A DNA stretch of 9,053 nucleotides from Verrucomicrobiia bacterium. Its GTDB lineage: Bacteria > Verrucomicrobiota > Verrucomicrobiia > Limisphaerales > Palsa-1400. The stretch covers positions 1 to 9,053 of the forward strand of contig JAICXV010000054.1 in the NCBI GenBank assembly GCA_025934545.1, given 5' to 3'. The position numbers and the translations under genes were made by a program. The notes beneath the pieces were generated by a model that saw nothing but the letters and a program-made list of their open reading frames with translations, was not told where the DNA came from and did not search any database. Below, piece after piece: positions 8,453-9,053 of this stretch (position 1 is its first letter; the number at the start of each line of letters is the position of its first letter).

Positions 8453-9053
8453 TCAGTAGACGCCTTCGACGATGTTTTTCTCCATCGCGCCGAATGGCCG
8501 CACTTCCGCAACACCGTCCCATGCGTAGGGGGCGCGAGGTTTGCGCCGGATGGCTTCGTCGCGTTCTAAAAATCGCGGCATGAAAAATTCACGCGTGAGG
8601 GTGGTCAACTCCACCCTGCCCCACTGATCGTATTCAACCGTTTGCTCGGTGGCTTTCGGATTGACCACACGCAGCACTGCGCGCGGTTGCGGCGAATAAT
8701 AGGTGATCGAAAATTTATCTTCCGGCAGCAACGGAACGCTTGCGGCCAATCCCATCAACGTGTTGCCGTAGGTCGGATAAAAACCAATGCGGCCTTCCAA
8801 AACTTCTTCGACGATATAGCGAACATACTGCGGCGCCATCGTCGTCCCGCCACAAAACACGCCGCGAATGCCGGCCTCCCACAAATTAATTTTTTCGACG
8901 AGCGCTTCGAGCAATTTCGGCGTCGTGAACAGTCCAGCAATTTTGCGATTTTTTAAAATCGTGACGCCCTGGTCAACGACGTGGTCCATGTAAGCGCGCG
9001 CCACTTCAAATTTCTTGTCCGCTATAACCTTCTTCACCCAGCGCGGGTCCAGG
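8453..9053 (-). CDS. AMP-binding / phenylacetate-CoA ligase-like protein, C-terminal part (5' end outside window)
   Basis: An open frame enters from the right edge and ends at the TGA at 8455-8453, giving the last 200 residues. A GTG codon at 9037 lies in frame but is internal: the codons before it (L-D-P-R-W) continue the protein. Features that resemble the AMP-forming ligase superfamily: a helix-strand stretch ending in GIRGVFCGGTTM, the FYPTYGNTLMGLA segment in the place of the adenine-binding motif that reads YG-x-(T/S)-E in typical members, and DQWGRVELTTLTREFFMPRF, similar to GEL-x-x-TTL in phenylacetate-CoA ligases. The protein then stops about 45 residues later, at NIVEGVY, without the usual R-x-D-x-x-K hinge and lysine-bearing C-terminal domain. 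The likely activity would be adenylation of a carboxylic acid, but the altered motif and missing C-domain make that uncertain. No partner genes are visible on this side. Confidence 0.55.
   Translation of the reverse strand, partial: LDPRWVKKVIADKKFEVARAYMDHVVDQGVTILKNRKIAGLFTTPKLLEALVEKINLWEAGIRGVFCGGTTMAPQYVRYIVEEVLEGRIGFYPTYGNTLMGLAASVPLLPEDKFSITYYSPQPRAVLRVVNPKATEQTVEYDQWGRVELTTLTREFFMPRFLERDEAIRRKPRAPYAWDGVAEVRPFGAMEKNIVEGVY

Overview
This window looks like chromosomal DNA of a Gram-negative bacterium, most likely of the Verrucomicrobiota (Limisphaerales/Pedosphaera-type). Three things suggest this. The protein fragment at the left edge ends in the G-x-x-x-F-T-D-x-x-x-x-x-x-R-F-Y-R motif and short tail that are common on secreted verrucomicrobial proteins. 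Almost no start codon has a recognisable Shine-Dalgarno sequence. A TonB-dependent receptor shows that there is an outer membrane. The phylum call is inference; the Gram-negative call is firm.

Layout, left to right: (1) the last 45 codons of a + strand secreted protein (3-140); (2) a complete glycogen branching enzyme, glgB, on the minus strand (161-2362); (3) a 311-base gap (2363-2673) with two CCTGA/TCAGG dyads and a small + strand reading frame for a 60-residue protein with a very regular heptad pattern; (4) a tightly packed four-gene minus-strand operon (7093 down to 2674), in transcription order TonB-dependent receptor, YfiR-family periplasmic protein, CHASE8-HAMP histidine kinase, single-domain response regulator; (5) a divergent promoter region (7094-7306); (6) a + strand M29 aminopeptidase (7307-8416); (7) a short convergent gap with a small hairpin; (8) the 3' part of a minus-strand gene resembling the AMP-forming ligase (phenylacetate-CoA ligase-like) superfamily, cut by the right edge (8453-9053).

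The most interesting part is the operon. Its genes are joined by stop/start overlaps (TGATG, TAATG) and an abutting TAA-ATG, so the four products are probably made together. In Pseudomonas the periplasmic protein YfiR controls YfiN, an inner-membrane diguanylate cyclase with the same CHASE8-type sensor, while the outer-membrane lipoprotein YfiB relieves the repression. Here the YfiR-like protein is paired with a CHASE8-type sensor that carries a histidine kinase instead of GGDEF, and the outer-membrane partner is a TonB-type receptor. My reading is a three-compartment relay: outer-membrane receptor, periplasmic YfiR, inner-membrane kinase, then a stand-alone receiver protein in the cytoplasm. 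The flanking glgB, aminopeptidase and ligase-like gene look like ordinary neighbours with no evident link to the relay.
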